Of a stretch of 64,000 nt of DNA, positions 1-9,743 are shown piece after piece. How positions within the stretch are numbered: the first letter of the stretch is position 1; each line of letters opens with the position of its first letter. The stretch is from Oricola cellulosilytica (lineage in GTDB: Bacteria > Pseudomonadota > Alphaproteobacteria > Rhizobiales > Rhizobiaceae). The notes beneath the pieces were generated by a model. It was not told where the DNA came from. It was given only the letters and a program-made list of their open reading frames with translations, and ran no database searches. Position numbers and translations under genes: made by a program. The DNA is taken from contig NZ_JAINFK010000002.1 of the NCBI RefSeq assembly GCF_019966575.1, positions 544,332-608,331 on the forward strand, given 5' to 3'.

Positions 1-423
1 CATCATGACGAGATGCTTTCCGTGCCGGATCGCCCGCATGCCGATGTCGGCACCCGCTTCCGGCACCCCCGTCGCATCGATCACGACATCGATCAAACCG
101 TGCGACAAGCCGAGATCGAGATCGTTCGTCACGGCGATCTTGCCGCTTTCGATAGCCGCCGACATCTCGTCGTGGGTCGAGACCTCCCGCGTCCGGCCCG
201 GCTCGCCATAGGCCAACGCGGCCCCCGCCGCCGCCCTGCCGGGCGTCCGCTCGACGACCGCTCCCACGCGCACACCGTCCATCTGTGCCACCTGCGTGAA
301 AATGTCGGTTCCCATCTCGCCGGTTCCGACAAGACCTATGCGGATGGGTTTGCCCTGAAGCTCGCGCTCGCGCAGCTCAGCGGCTAGTCCGGTCAGGGCG
401 ACATTGGGTGGTGAAATTGGCAT
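1..423 (-). CDS. Partial NAD(P)-dependent oxidoreductase, COG4091 (homoserine dehydrogenase-like, SAF family)
   Basis: Only the first 141 codons lie in the window; the gene runs off the left edge. The start is ATG at 423 (protein begins MPISPPNVALTG). The N-terminal Rossmann motif GLVGTGEMG is clear, preceded by the family-typical ELQGKPIRI. The later stretch LIDVVIDATGVPEAGADI followed by AIRHGKHLVMM matches the NAD-binding half of the COG4091 proteins, which resemble homoserine dehydrogenase but act on poorly defined substrates. The C-terminal SAF domain would lie outside the window. It is divergent from the sugar-phosphate transferase gene at 572. The exact reaction cannot be read from the sequence. 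Confidence 0.72.
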   Translation of the reverse strand, partial: MPISPPNVALTGLAAELRERELQGKPIRIGLVGTGEMGTDIFTQVAQMDGVRVGAVVERTPGRAAAGAALAYGEPGRTREVSTHDEMSAAIESGKIAVTNDLDLGLSHGLIDVVIDATGVPEAGADIGMRAIRHGKHLVMM

Positions 424-571
424 CTGATCTCTGAGTGGTGCGGAGCATCGGTGCCGCGCGCCCGGTTTCTCCGCCAAAGCGCAGCCGAACGCAACACCTG
501 TCCCGGTTTACACCGGACTGAAAATCCACGAAACGAAAGTCATCGCCTTCCACTCAACAGCGGTTCCGAAT

Positions 572-1570
572 TTGCTCACCATCCTGCCGCCAGTCATTGC
601 AGCCCTCGCGAGCCTGTTGCTGTGCCTCGCTGTGCGCTCGGGGAAGCTCGCCTTTTTTCCGGTCGCGCAGGTCAATGCACGCAGCCTGCACGATGTTCCC
701 GTCCGCACATCGGCCGGCCTTGCCATCATCGCCGCGACCATTGCCGCATGGTTCGTTTCCGTGTTGCTTGGCGGAGAAGCGGACCTCTTCGCGGTGATGA
801 CAGGCGCTGCCGTCATGGCGCTGACCGGACTGGCCGATGACATAAAGGGGCTATCAGCCAGGTTCCGGTTGGCAGTACAGATCCTTGTAATCGCAGCGCT
901 TTTGGCGTCTGCTTACCGATACCAGACATGGCTTCCATGGGCGGCCCTGCCGGTCATCCTCGTCGCAATCCTCTGGTTCGTGAACCTCTTCAACTTCATC
1001 GATGGTTCTGACGGACTTGCCGCCAGCCAGACGATTTTCGGTGTCTTTCCGCTGGTCGCGGCGGGTGCGGCGGGTCATGTCGAGGCCGGCGCGGAAGTTG
1101 GAACAACGCTCGTCGCCCTGATGTTCGCGGCGGCGGCCTTTCTGATCTTCAACTGGCCGCGCGCGTCGCTGTTCATGGGCGATTCCGGGAGCCTCGCCAT
1201 TCCCGTTCTGCTCGCCGGCACGGCATTGTTTTCGCCGGATCCCGCCATGTCCGGCCTTCTCCTGGCCGTGGGCTTCGCGCCTTCGGTGGCCGACGCCACG
1301 CTGACGCTTGCGATCCGCTTCCTGGCGGGCGAGCGCTGGTGGGCGGCGCACCGGACCCATGCCTACCAGTTGGCGGCCCGCAAGACCGGCACTCATCTCA
1401 CCCCGCTCGTCGCGTTCTGGCTCGCCGGTCTCCTTTGGCTCGCACCGCTCGGATGGCTCGCGGCAACAGGTGCGCTCAGCCCGTTCGCGGCGCTGGCCGG
1501 CGCGTATCTGCCGGCGATCGCGGTATCGGCGATCGTGCAATGGAAACTGCGCCGGGCGATCGCCGCCTGA
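572..1570 (+). CDS. WecA/WbpL-like polyprenyl-phosphate sugar-1-phosphate transferase (GT4, MraY superfamily)
   Basis: An integral membrane protein of 332 residues with about ten hydrophobic segments, which would transfer a sugar-1-phosphate (GlcNAc-1-P or a 6-deoxy derivative) to undecaprenyl phosphate. Family marks in order: NARSLHDVPVRTSAG near residue 35 (usual form N-R-S-H-x-x-P-x-P-R-G-G), the aspartate pair of GLADDIKGL near 90, the catalytic loop FNFIDGSDGLAA near 148, and FMGDSGS near 208. The start is a TTG at 572; no in-frame ATG precedes the first membrane segment. Such enzymes prime O-antigen or capsule synthesis. With the WbpM-like dehydratase at 6379 it could make the primer for the O-antigen operon at 30.4-45.3 kb (inference). 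Confidence 0.85.
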   Translation: MLTILPPVIAALASLLLCLAVRSGKLAFFPVAQVNARSLHDVPVRTSAGLAIIAATIAAWFVSVLLGGEADLFAVMTGAAVMALTGLADDIKGLSARFRLAVQILVIAALLASAYRYQTWLPWAALPVILVAILWFVNLFNFIDGSDGLAASQTIFGVFPLVAAGAAGHVEAGAEVGTTLVALMFAAAAFLIFNWPRASLFMGDSGSLAIPVLLAGTALFSPDPAMSGLLLAVGFAPSVADATLTLAIRFLAGERWWAAHRTHAYQLAARKTGTHLTPLVAFWLAGLLWLAPLGWLAATGALSPFAALAGAYLPAIAVSAIVQWKLRRAIAA

Positions 1571-1582
1571 CCGGAGTCGGGC

Positions 1583-2455
1583 TCAAAGGTCGAGCGAACG
1601 GACAAGTTCCGCCAGTTCCTGGCGTGTCTCGTCGCTTTTCAGCGCCAGCATGACGTTGGCCTCGAGGAAACCTGCCTTGGAGCCGCAATCAAAGGTGCGG
1701 CCGGTAAACGCGACCCCGAAAAACGGATCGGTTTTCATCATGCCCAGCATCGCGTCGGTCAACTGGATTTCTCCGCCCGCGCCCGTCGACTGGTTGGCCA
1801 GCAGGTCCATGATCCTGGGCTGAAGGATATAACGGCCGTTGATGTAGAGGTTCGACGGCGCAGTGCCGGGAGCCGGTTTCTCGACCATGTCGGTGATCTC
1901 GAAGGCCGCCCCCTTTTCCGCGCCGGTGGCGACGATGCCGTAATTGTGCGCCATGTCCGGCGTCGTTTCCTGCACCGCGATAATGTTTCCACCGACCGCT
2001 TCGTAGGCGTCCATCATCTGCTTCAGGCAGCCAGGCTTTCCGTCCATGACCATATCGGGGAGCAAGACTGCGAATGGTTCGTCGCCGACAATGTCGCGCG
2101 CGCACCACACGGCGTGGCCGAGGCCGAGCGGCTTCTGCTGGCGGGTAAACGAGATCTGGCCCGCGTCCGGCTGGTCACGCTCCAGTTGAGCGAGGGCCTC
2201 CTCCTTGCCACGTTCGCGAAGCGTGGCATCCAGTTCGAACTGGAAGTCGAAATGATCCTCGATCAGTCCCTTGCCGCGCCCTGTCACGAACACGACGTGC
2301 TCGATCCCCGCCTCGAAAGCCTCATCGACGGCATACTGGACCACCGGGCGGTCGACCACCGTCAGCATTTCCTTGGGCATCGCCTTGGTGGCGGGAAGAA
2401 ACCGCGTTCCGAGACCTGCGACAGGGATGACGGCTTTACGGACGCGTTGGGACAT
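1583..2455 (-). CDS. galU: UTP--glucose-1-phosphate uridylyltransferase
   Basis: A cytoplasmic enzyme that makes UDP-glucose from glucose-1-phosphate and UTP, feeding exopolysaccharide, lipopolysaccharide and cyclic glucan synthesis. Its 290 residues match the family length. The nucleotide-binding signature [17 protein letters not shown] starts near residue 15 and carries the conserved Arg and Lys. The sugar-binding segments [11 protein letters not shown] and later GEIQLTDAM are also typical. It is convergent with the WecA-like gene, with only 12 bases between the two stops, and divergent from cysQ. In Rhizobium the same enzyme is called ExoN. Confidence 0.95.
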   Translation of the reverse strand: MSQRVRKAVIPVAGLGTRFLPATKAMPKEMLTVVDRPVVQYAVDEAFEAGIEHVVFVTGRGKGLIEDHFDFQFELDATLRERGKEEALAQLERDQPDAGQISFTRQQKPLGLGHAVWCARDIVGDEPFAVLLPDMVMDGKPGCLKQMMDAYEAVGGNIIAVQETTPDMAHNYGIVATGAEKGAAFEITDMVEKPAPGTAPSNLYINGRYILQPRIMDLLANQSTGAGGEIQLTDAMLGMMKTDPFFGVAFTGRTFDCGSKAGFLEANVMLALKSDETRQELAELVRSLDL

Positions 2456-2708
2456 GACGAAGTGTTTCTCCTTGCGGTAGGGTGTTGTCTATCACCGAAG
2501 CAAACTAGACACGCCAACCCAAAGTTCCATTAACACGGGAGACGATGAAAGGCGTCACAACCACGGCCTTGTGTCCCAGGGCTCCCTGACGCTTGTATTC
2601 GGGCGTACTCTTCAATAGTTGCCACATGGACGGCCATATATCCCTTCAAGCGCGGTTGATGCGCAGACCGCGATACGAACCCAACGGACACGGCTTCTCG
2701 AGATCACT

Positions 2709-3500
2709 ATGAGCAAGTTCGTAATCGGCGATATCGTGGATGTGACGCTTGCCGCCGGCGACGCAGCAATGGAAATCTACGGGCGCGATCACGAAGTCGC
2801 GCTCAAGGAGGATGCTTCACCGGTGACGGAGGCGGACCTGTCCGTCGACCGCATCCTCGTTTCCGCTCTTGGCGAGCGCTTTCCCGCAATACCCGTCATC
2901 ACCGAAGAGAGGATCTCCACTCAGGTAGCGGCGTCCGGAGACGGACCATTCTTTCTCGTCGATCCTATCGACGGGACGAAGGAATTCATCCTCGGTACGG
3001 GAGAGTTCACCATCAACATCGCGCTGATCGAGAACCGGACGCCCACTGCCGGAATCGTCTACGCACCCGCCGTCGACAGGCTTTTTGTCGGCCAGATCGG
3101 CTCGGGGGCGCGCGAACTCTCGCGAACCGGCCGGAGACGCGATATCCGGGTCCGCCAATGCAGCGGGTCGATGACGGCCATAGCCAGCCGCTCGCACCTC
3201 ACGCCGGAGACGAAAGCGTTCATTTCAGCAAATAAAATCGAGCATTGCGTGAACGCCGGTTCGTCGCTGAAATTTTGCCTTGTCGCGGCTGGCGAGGCGG
3301 ACATTTATCCCCGCCTCGGGCCCACGATGGAATGGGATACTGCCGCCGGTCACGCGGTTCTCGCTGCATCGGGCGGACAGGTTTTGACTTGCGAAGGCGC
3401 GCCGCTTAGCTACGGCAAACCCGAATTCAGGAATCCTTTCTTTATCGCTTCCTCGCTGACTGCAACCTATTCGATCCCCGCGCCTGGCAAGAGAGCCTGA
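2709..3500 (+). CDS. cysQ: 3'(2'),5'-bisphosphate nucleotidase
   Basis: Hydrolyses PAP (and PAPS) to AMP (APS) plus phosphate, clearing the by-product of sulfotransfer. An inositol-monophosphatase-fold, Mg-dependent, Li-sensitive family. Visible metal-site motifs are SPVTEADLSVD, PVITEER, VDPIDGTKEF and, near the C-terminus, MEWDTAAGHAV. I chose ATG 2709 (MSKFVIGD): it gives 263 residues, the usual length, whereas the open frame from 2619 adds 30 residues unlike the family. It is followed 51 bases later by cysD, so the three genes form a PAPS supply and recycling unit. Confidence 0.93.
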   Translation: MSKFVIGDIVDVTLAAGDAAMEIYGRDHEVALKEDASPVTEADLSVDRILVSALGERFPAIPVITEERISTQVAASGDGPFFLVDPIDGTKEFILGTGEFTINIALIENRTPTAGIVYAPAVDRLFVGQIGSGARELSRTGRRRDIRVRQCSGSMTAIASRSHLTPETKAFISANKIEHCVNAGSSLKFCLVAAGEADIYPRLGPTMEWDTAAGHAVLAASGGQVLTCEGAPLSYGKPEFRNPFFIASSLTATYSIPAPGKRA

Positions 3501-3551
3501 TCCCGGAAAACGGGTGCGCCGGGCCAGCGATCTCCCGGAGACACCTTTTAC

Positions 3552-4454
3552 ATGAAATCCCTCACTCATCTGCAGAGACTTGAGGCCGAGAGCATCCACA
3601 TCATGCGGGAGGTCGCCGCCGAGGCCGAAAATCCCGTCATGCTCTATTCGGTGGGTAAGGATTCCGCCGTCATGCTGCACCTGGCCATGAAGGCGTTCTA
3701 TCCGTCCAAACCGCCCTTCCCTCTACTCCACGTGGACACCACCTGGAAGTTCCGCGAGATGATCAGCTTCCGCGACCAGGTGGCGGAGCGCTACGGCCTC
3801 AAGCTTCTTGTTCACATCAACGAGGACGGCATTCGGCAGGGCATCGGCCCGTTCAGCCACGGATCGGCGCTGCACACCGACGTGATGAAGACCCAGTCTC
3901 TCAAACAGGCTCTGGAAAAATACAAGTTCGATGTCGCCTTCGGCGGCGCGCGGCGCGACGAGGAGAAATCCCGCGCCAAGGAGCGCGTCTTCTCGTTCCG
4001 GACGAGCGATCATCGCTGGGATCCGAAGAACCAGCGGCCGGAACTCTGGCGGCTCTACAACGCCCGCAAGAGCAAGGGCGAGTCGATCCGGGTTTTCCCG
4101 CTGTCGAACTGGACCGAGCTGGATATCTGGCAATACATCCATCTGGAGAAGATCGATATCGTGCCGCTTTACTTCGCGGCCAAACGTCCCGTCGTCGAGC
4201 GCGACGGCGCGCTGATCATGGTGGATGACGACCGGATGCCGCTTCGCAACGGCGAAGTGCCGGAAGAACGGATGGTCCGCTTTCGCACGCTCGGCTGCTA
4301 CCCGTTGACCGGCGGCGTCGAGAGCCATGCGGCCACCCTGCCCGACATCATCCAGGAGATGCTGCTCACTACGACGTCTGAACGGCAGGGGCGGGTCATC
4401 GACCACGACCAGTCGGCGTCGATGGAGAAGAAGAAGCAGGAAGGCTATTTCTGA
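3552..4454 (+). CDS. cysD: Sulfate adenylyltransferase subunit 2
   Basis: The catalytic, PP-loop (PAPS-reductase-like) subunit of ATP sulfurylase, which forms APS from ATP and sulfate together with the CysN GTPase. At 300 residues it is full length. The PP-loop [12 protein letters not shown] lies near residue 35; further landmarks are [26 protein letters not shown] and [15 protein letters not shown]. The stop TGA overlaps the ATG of cysNC by one base (TGATG), indicating translational coupling. The same pair is called NodP/NodQ in rhizobia, where it supports sulfation of Nod factors or surface polysaccharides. Confidence 0.96.
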   Translation: MKSLTHLQRLEAESIHIMREVAAEAENPVMLYSVGKDSAVMLHLAMKAFYPSKPPFPLLHVDTTWKFREMISFRDQVAERYGLKLLVHINEDGIRQGIGPFSHGSALHTDVMKTQSLKQALEKYKFDVAFGGARRDEEKSRAKERVFSFRTSDHRWDPKNQRPELWRLYNARKSKGESIRVFPLSNWTELDIWQYIHLEKIDIVPLYFAAKRPVVERDGALIMVDDDRMPLRNGEVPEERMVRFRTLGCYPLTGGVESHAATLPDIIQEMLLTTTSERQGRVIDHDQSASMEKKKQEGYF

Positions 4455-6361
4455 TGGCACACAAATCCGACCTCATCGCCAGCGACATCGATGCCTATCT
4501 GAAAGCCCAGGAAGACAAGTCGCTGCTGCGTTTCATCACCTGCGGCAGCGTCGATGACGGAAAATCGACGCTGATCGGCCGCCTGCTATACGAATCCAAG
4601 CTGATCTTCGAGGATCAGTTGAGCGCCCTGGAAGCCGATTCCAGGAAGATGGGCACGCAGGGCGACAAGATCGACTTCGCCCTTCTCGTCGACGGACTTG
4701 CTTCGGAACGCGAACAGGGCATCACGATCGACGTGGCTTACCGGTTCTTTTCCACCGACAAGCGCAAGTTCATCGTCGCCGACACGCCGGGGCACGAGCA
4801 ATACACCCGCAATATGGCGACCGGGGCTTCGTCCGCCGATCTCGCGATCATTCTGATCGATGCGCGCAAGGGCATCCTGACCCAGACGCGGCGCCATTCC
4901 TTCATTGTCTCGACGCTCGGCATCAAGAATGTCGTTCTGGCGGTCAACAAGATGGATCTTGTCCACTACTCGCAGCAGGTCTTCAGCGACATCGAGATCG
5001 CCTATCGCGCCTTTGCCAGGGAGCTCGGCGGCATCGAGCACATCACCGCCATTCCGATGTCCGCGCTGGAGGGCGACAACATCGTCGAGCGCAGCGAACG
5101 GATGGACTGGTACAACGGCCCGGTGCTGATGGAGCATCTGGAAACCGTCGCCGTGCGCGATGACAGCCAGGCCAAGCCCTTCCGCATGCCGGTGCAATGG
5201 GTGAACCGCCCGAATCTAGACTTTCGCGGCTTTTCCGGCTTTATCACCAGCGGAAAAATCGCGCCCGGCGACCGCATCAAGGTTCTGCCCTCCGCTAAGG
5301 AAAGCACGGTTGCGCGGATCGTCACCATGGATGGCGATCTCTCCCAGGCGGCAAGCGGTCAGTCGGTCACGCTGACGCTCAAGGACGAAATTGACGTTTC
5401 GCGCGGCGACACGATTTGCAGCGCTGGCAACCCCGCCGAAGTGGCGAACCAGTTCGAGACCACATTGCTCTGGATGGCCGACGAGCCGATGTTTCCCGGC
5501 CGCCCCTATGTGATGAAAATCGGCACCTCGACCGTCAATGCCACCATCACCCGGCCGAAATACCGCATCAACGTCAACACGCTCGGTCACGAAGCCGCAA
5601 ACGACCTGGATCTGAATGAGGTCGGTGTATGCAACATCTCGACCGATCGTCCGATTGCATTCGATCCCTATTCCGAGAACCATGACACCGGCGCGTTCAT
5701 CCTGATCGACAAGATCACCAACGGTACGGTTGGGATGGGCACGATCCATTTTGCCTTGCGCCGGTCGTCAAACGTTCACTGGCAGGCCCTCGAGGTCGAC
5801 CGGTCTGCGCGCGCCGCGATTAAGGGGCAGAGACCGGTGGTGTTGTGGTTCACCGGGCTCTCCGGATCGGGCAAGTCCACCATCGCCAACATTGTCGACA
5901 AGAAGCTGATCGCCGTCGGCGCCCACACCATGATGCTCGATGGGGACAACGTCCGGCACGGACTGAACAAGGATCTGGGCTTTACCGATGCCGACCGCGT
6001 GGAGAATATCCGGCGCGTGGCGGAGGTGGCAAAACTGATGACCGACGCTGGCCTTATCACACTGGTGTCATTCATTTCGCCCTTCCGGGCCGAACGACGC
6101 CTGGCGCGCGACCTCATGGCGGATGATGAGTTTCTGACGATCTTCGTCGATACGCCCCTGGCGGTTGCCGAGCAACGCGATGCCAAGGGCCTCTACAAAA
6201 AGGCCCGCGCGGGCCAGATCAAGAATTTCACCGGCATTGATTCCCCTTACGAACCACCGGAAAACCCGGAAATCCGTATCGATACCACGACGACATCGGC
6301 CAGTGAGGCGGCGGACGAGATATTGAGGGAACTGACACGCCGCGGCATTGTCAGCACATGA
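4454..6361 (+). CDS. cysNC: Bifunctional sulfate adenylyltransferase subunit 1 / adenylylsulfate kinase (CysN-CysC fusion, NodQ type)
   Basis: A 635-residue fusion. Residues 1 to about 440 are the CysN GTPase that drives ATP sulfurylase (P-loop GSVDDGKST near 32, [16 protein letters not shown]). Residues from about 455 are APS kinase (P-loop GLSGSGKST near 467, then [10 protein letters not shown] and the phosphorylated-Ser region FISPFRAER), which converts APS to PAPS. The fusion is characteristic of rhizobial NodQ and other proteobacterial CysNC proteins. Its position next to surface-sugar genes suggests PAPS for polysaccharide or lipid sulfation as well as cysteine synthesis, but no sulfotransferase lies in the window. 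Confidence 0.96.
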   Translation: MAHKSDLIASDIDAYLKAQEDKSLLRFITCGSVDDGKSTLIGRLLYESKLIFEDQLSALEADSRKMGTQGDKIDFALLVDGLASEREQGITIDVAYRFFSTDKRKFIVADTPGHEQYTRNMATGASSADLAIILIDARKGILTQTRRHSFIVSTLGIKNVVLAVNKMDLVHYSQQVFSDIEIAYRAFARELGGIEHITAIPMSALEGDNIVERSERMDWYNGPVLMEHLETVAVRDDSQAKPFRMPVQWVNRPNLDFRGFSGFITSGKIAPGDRIKVLPSAKESTVARIVTMDGDLSQAASGQSVTLTLKDEIDVSRGDTICSAGNPAEVANQFETTLLWMADEPMFPGRPYVMKIGTSTVNATITRPKYRINVNTLGHEAANDLDLNEVGVCNISTDRPIAFDPYSENHDTGAFILIDKITNGTVGMGTIHFALRRSSNVHWQALEVDRSARAAIKGQRPVVLWFTGLSGSGKSTIANIVDKKLIAVGAHTMMLDGDNVRHGLNKDLGFTDADRVENIRRVAEVAKLMTDAGLITLVSFISPFRAERRLARDLMADDEFLTIFVDTPLAVAEQRDAKGLYKKARAGQIKNFTGIDSPYEPPENPEIRIDTTTTSASEAADEILRELTRRGIVST

Positions 6362-6364
6362 CGA

Positions 6365-6392
6365 AAGGCCGCCGTTGTTCAGCGGCGGCCTT
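6365..6392. terminator. Candidate bidirectional hairpin between cysNC and the dehydratase gene
   Basis: A perfect 10-bp inverted repeat (AAGGCCGCCG, 6365-6374, against 6383-6392) with an 8-base loop begins three bases after the cysNC stop and covers the stop codon of the convergent dehydratase gene. No long T tract follows on either strand, so its strength as an intrinsic terminator is uncertain. Confidence 0.55.
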
Positions 6393-8361
6393 GGCCCTTC
6401 ACCGGCAGTACGGCGACATTTCCCATCGCCACAAGGTCCGGGTACTGGTGCTTGTGAAAGTCCTCGATCAGGGCGAAGAGGAGCGCGCGCAACTCCGATG
6501 GCGTTGCCTTCGGAAGCGCTTCCATCAGTTGCGCGACAATCTCGTCGATTCGCAGGTGGGCCTTGGTAAACCGCTTGGCCTTCATGATCTTGGGATGCTC
6601 GGTCGGAGTGGCCGAAGCGACGTCGTACAGCAATTGTTCCGTGAGCTTCTCCCCGCTGCGCATTCCGATCTCCTTGATCTCGATGTCGCCTCCGGGATCT
6701 TCCTCGGTCTTCGGCCGGAGACCGGCCAGCCCGATCATGTTGCGGGCGAGTTCATATATCGATACCGGCTCGCCCATATCGAGCAGAAAGGTTTCGCCAC
6801 CCTTTGACAATGCGGCGGCCTGGACAATGAGCTCGGCGGCTTCAGAGATCGCCATGAAGTATCGCATCATGTTGCGATCGGTCACGGTAACGGGGCCACC
6901 AGCTTCGATCTGCTGCTTGAACAGAGGAACCACGGAGCCGCTGGATCCGACCACGTTGCCGAAGCGAACGGCCAGAAACACCTGACCAGTTCCGTTTGCC
7001 GCGGCGAACTCCGCGAACTTGCGCACCAGCAATTCGCTCAGGCGTTTGGTCGCACCCATGACGCTCGTGGGATTGACTGCCTTATCGGACGATATGAGAA
7101 CGAATTGCCTCACCCCGGATTCGTAGGCCAGTCTGGCAAGCACTTCGGTTCCGCAAACATTGTTGCGGATGCCCTCGGCAATGTTTTGCTCTACCAGATC
7201 CACGTGCTTGTAGGCCGCCGCATGCAGGACGAGGTCGATAGAATTGTCACGGAACAGCGATTCGACCAGCATTTCATCGGATACGGAACCGAGCACGGGG
7301 TGGAGCGGGTAGGCGCTTTGCGATGAGTTCAGGGTCTGAAGGATGCGAAAGAGGGCAAACTCGTTGTTGTCGACGAGGAACACCTCTCGTGGATGATAGG
7401 CATCGACCAGACGCGCCAAATGGCTTCCAATCGAACCGCCCGCCCCGGTGATCACCAGCCGCTTGCCGCGTACCACTTTCTCCAGCAGCGCCACGTCGGG
7501 AGGAACTGTCGAACGCCCCAGCAACTCGCCAATATCGAAATCACGCAAGCTGCCAACGTCGTAACGCCCTGCAGCGATGTCCGAAATCGAAGGCAGAACC
7601 CGCACCTTCACCGGCATCCGGCCCAGATACGAACCGATTTCCAGCTTCTTGGCGCCCGAAACCGATGGAAGGCTCAGAATGATTTCCTCAACGCCGAGAT
7701 TGAGGATCAGCGTCTCGATATGGTCGCGCGGGAAGACCCGAAGGCCGGCAACGTCGCGGCCATGCAGCTCGGGATTGTCATCGATGAAACCGAGCAGCTT
7801 GGTGCGTCCGTCCGATTGAAGCGCCGCAGCAAGCTGGGTGCCTGCCTGACCTGCCCCATAGATCAGGGTTCTCCGGCCCTCGGCGCCATCGTCGGTTGAA
7901 AACAGGAGCCATTTCATGGAAAACCGGCTCACGAGAACGATCATGAAACCCAGCAGCCAGTAGAGTATCGGCACCGAACGCGGAACACCGGTGCCGCCGT
8001 AGCTGGCGGAAAAAAACGCAACGGCCGTCCAGACCAGTGCTGCGATCGTCATCGCCTTGATGATCGTCCACAAGATGCGCTCGGGCAAATACCGCATGAC
8101 CGCCCGGTACAACCCGAGGCGGATGAAGACCGGAATCGCGGTCAGCGGTGCGGCAAGAAGCGAGGCCAGCTGTCCGGCATTGAAAACGTAGTCGAAGCCA
8201 AGCCGAAGCTTGAATGCGACCGCCGCGGCGAGCGTCAATGCTATAACGTCGAAGAAGACCTGGAGCGCCTGCTTCTCTCCGCGCGACAACTGCGCGGAGA
8301 TCGCCCGGGCAAGTTTCCTGCTCTTCAGGAAGAGAGGCTGTGTCATGCGCAACCCGATCAC
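6379..8361 (-). CDS. Membrane-anchored nucleotide-sugar 4,6-dehydratase (WbpM/CapD/FlaA1 long form)
   Basis: Residues about 25-150 hold several hydrophobic segments. Residues about 165-290 form a CoA-binding-like Rossmann region (YGAGQAGTQLA). The catalytic SDR domain starts at ITGAGGSIGSHLAR near residue 310. The active site reads SSDKAVNPTSVMGATKR: Met stands where short SDRs have Tyr, which is the known S-M-K arrangement of long-form WbpM-type UDP-GlcNAc C6 4,6-dehydratases, so it is not a defect. Length 660 matches that family. Start choice is open: GTG at 8361, or ATG at 8346 preceded by AGGTGAT. Probably makes the UDP-4-keto-6-deoxy-GlcNAc precursor of QuiNAc or FucNAc; with the WecA-like protein at 572 it resembles the O-antigen primer pair of Rhizobium etli. 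Confidence 0.88.
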   Translation of the reverse strand: MIGLRMTQPLFLKSRKLARAISAQLSRGEKQALQVFFDVIALTLAAAVAFKLRLGFDYVFNAGQLASLLAAPLTAIPVFIRLGLYRAVMRYLPERILWTIIKAMTIAALVWTAVAFFSASYGGTGVPRSVPILYWLLGFMIVLVSRFSMKWLLFSTDDGAEGRRTLIYGAGQAGTQLAAALQSDGRTKLLGFIDDNPELHGRDVAGLRVFPRDHIETLILNLGVEEIILSLPSVSGAKKLEIGSYLGRMPVKVRVLPSISDIAAGRYDVGSLRDFDIGELLGRSTVPPDVALLEKVVRGKRLVITGAGGSIGSHLARLVDAYHPREVFLVDNNEFALFRILQTLNSSQSAYPLHPVLGSVSDEMLVESLFRDNSIDLVLHAAAYKHVDLVEQNIAEGIRNNVCGTEVLARLAYESGVRQFVLISSDKAVNPTSVMGATKRLSELLVRKFAEFAAANGTGQVFLAVRFGNVVGSSGSVVPLFKQQIEAGGPVTVTDRNMMRYFMAISEAAELIVQAAALSKGGETFLLDMGEPVSIYELARNMIGLAGLRPKTEEDPGGDIEIKEIGMRSGEKLTEQLLYDVASATPTEHPKIMKAKRFTKAHLRIDEIVAQLMEALPKATPSELRALLFALIEDFHKHQYPDLVAMGNVAVLPVKGQGRR

Positions 8362-8574
8362 CTGCCGCCCGCCCGTGATCTCAACCCGCTGATCTGCGCC
8401 TTGAATGCAATAGCTGTCATACTAACCGATTCTCTTGGCAGGAAGCGCAGAGCATTTCCAATCACGGATTATCTCGTCTGCTGGCTCAAGTTGAGAACGG
8501 ACTTATCCACACGATTAGTTAAGCGCATTTCGGGCTTTGGCTGAGTATGATGCCGGAAATGACTTCAACCGGCT

Positions 8575-9684
8575 CTAAAACCCTTCCAACGGTGGGCTGA
8601 ACGGAACGATTTGACTGTCTCTTACGATCGACAGTTCGTATATTCTTTCGACGTCCCCATTCTGGCGAAACCGGAACCTGCCGGTCGAACCCAGGAAACC
8701 TGCCTGATTTGTGACCGCCTGGGGGGTCAGCGCCTGAGGGCCGCCGCTGCGAACGATACCCGCAGCAACCGCCACGAAGTCATATCCCATCAGCGCCGAC
8801 AGGCTGGGATCCTTGCCGTATTTGGCGCGATACGGGGCTGCGACGAACTCGCGGTTCGCCAGGTCGATTGTCGCGATGAGCGCGCCGTTCAGCGGCTCGG
8901 CGCGGACCAGTCCCTCATCCCATGAAAGATTTCCGACAATTGCCTTGTCTCTGGTCTTGCTCGTGCCCACCGATTCGACGATGCGAGCAATCTTGCTGTC
9001 GTTTCCGGCAAATGCCAAAACCGATGCCTCGCGAACACCTTTTGCAGCTCGTTTGGCGATCTGAACGGATGTCTGCGATTGAGAATAGCTGATCGTCCCT
9101 ACCGGGGCGAGTTCGCCGATGCGAGCCGCAAGCTTTTCCGCATCCCGCCCCTGGCCTTCCGGTACGAAGAGCACCACCGAACCAGGTTTGGAGGCGAGGG
9201 CGAAACGCACGCCGTAAACCAGGCTGTCGGCGACGGACGGGCGAAACGGGAACGGCGCACCTCCCATGTTGGAATCCGAAGGGCCAAAAGCCAGCACCGG
9301 GAAGGCGCGCTTTTCGACTTTGTTCAGGTGTGCTGAATCGCCGAGCACGCCCATCAGTTTCGTATCCTGCTTTGTAGCCGCGCTCACTGCGGCGGCCACG
9401 GGTGCATCGTCGGCGGCCAGATCATAGACAGCCAGAGTCAGCGCCCCGCCGCCCAGGTCCTCTATTGCAAGCTCAGCGCCACGGCGTATGTCGGTTCCCT
9501 CGCCCTCACCAACGAGCGGCACCGCCAGCGCGATGCGCGAACTTCCCTCCCCGATCAACTCCGGCTGCGGCAAACCGGCTGCCGCCTCCTCGATTGAAAG
9601 GGCATCGAGCGGAGCGGAAGTTTGACACCCCGAAGCGGCAAGAAGAACTGCAATGACAGGCCAGCATAGGTTCCGGATGGGCAT
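8575..9684 (-). CDS. Lipoprotein with a type-1 periplasmic-binding fold (LppC/PBP-activator-like)
   Basis: Starting at ATG 9684 (MPIRNLCWP) gives 369 residues with a lipoprotein signal peptide and lipobox LAASGC, so the protein should be anchored in the envelope. The open frame extends to 9855, but that extension overlaps the next gene and lacks signal character. The mature part has the bilobed receptor pattern: RIALAVPLVGEGEGTDIRRG, MGVLGDSAHLNK, PFRPSVADSLVYG, then LSALMGYDFVAVAAGIV and GSTGRFRFRQNGDVER near the C-terminus. Rhizobial proteins of this type are usually annotated as penicillin-binding-protein activators or branched-chain amino-acid-type binding proteins. The lytic transglycosylase gene just upstream fits a cell-wall role. 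Ligand unknown. Confidence 0.75.
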   Translation of the reverse strand: MPIRNLCWPVIAVLLAASGCQTSAPLDALSIEEAAAGLPQPELIGEGSSRIALAVPLVGEGEGTDIRRGAELAIEDLGGGALTLAVYDLAADDAPVAAAVSAATKQDTKLMGVLGDSAHLNKVEKRAFPVLAFGPSDSNMGGAPFPFRPSVADSLVYGVRFALASKPGSVVLFVPEGQGRDAEKLAARIGELAPVGTISYSQSQTSVQIAKRAAKGVREASVLAFAGNDSKIARIVESVGTSKTRDKAIVGNLSWDEGLVRAEPLNGALIATIDLANREFVAAPYRAKYGKDPSLSALMGYDFVAVAAGIVRSGGPQALTPQAVTNQAGFLGSTGRFRFRQNGDVERIYELSIVRDSQIVPFSPPLEGF

Positions 9685-9743
9685 TGGAAAGATCACAAGA
9701 TAATTTTCGGCGATTACATATTGCTGTGGCCCGAATGGCCCGG

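Noticed and set aside
6379-8361. Missing catalytic tyrosine as a sign of inactivity
   Set aside because: Long-form WbpM-type dehydratases normally carry Met at this position, so it is family-typical.
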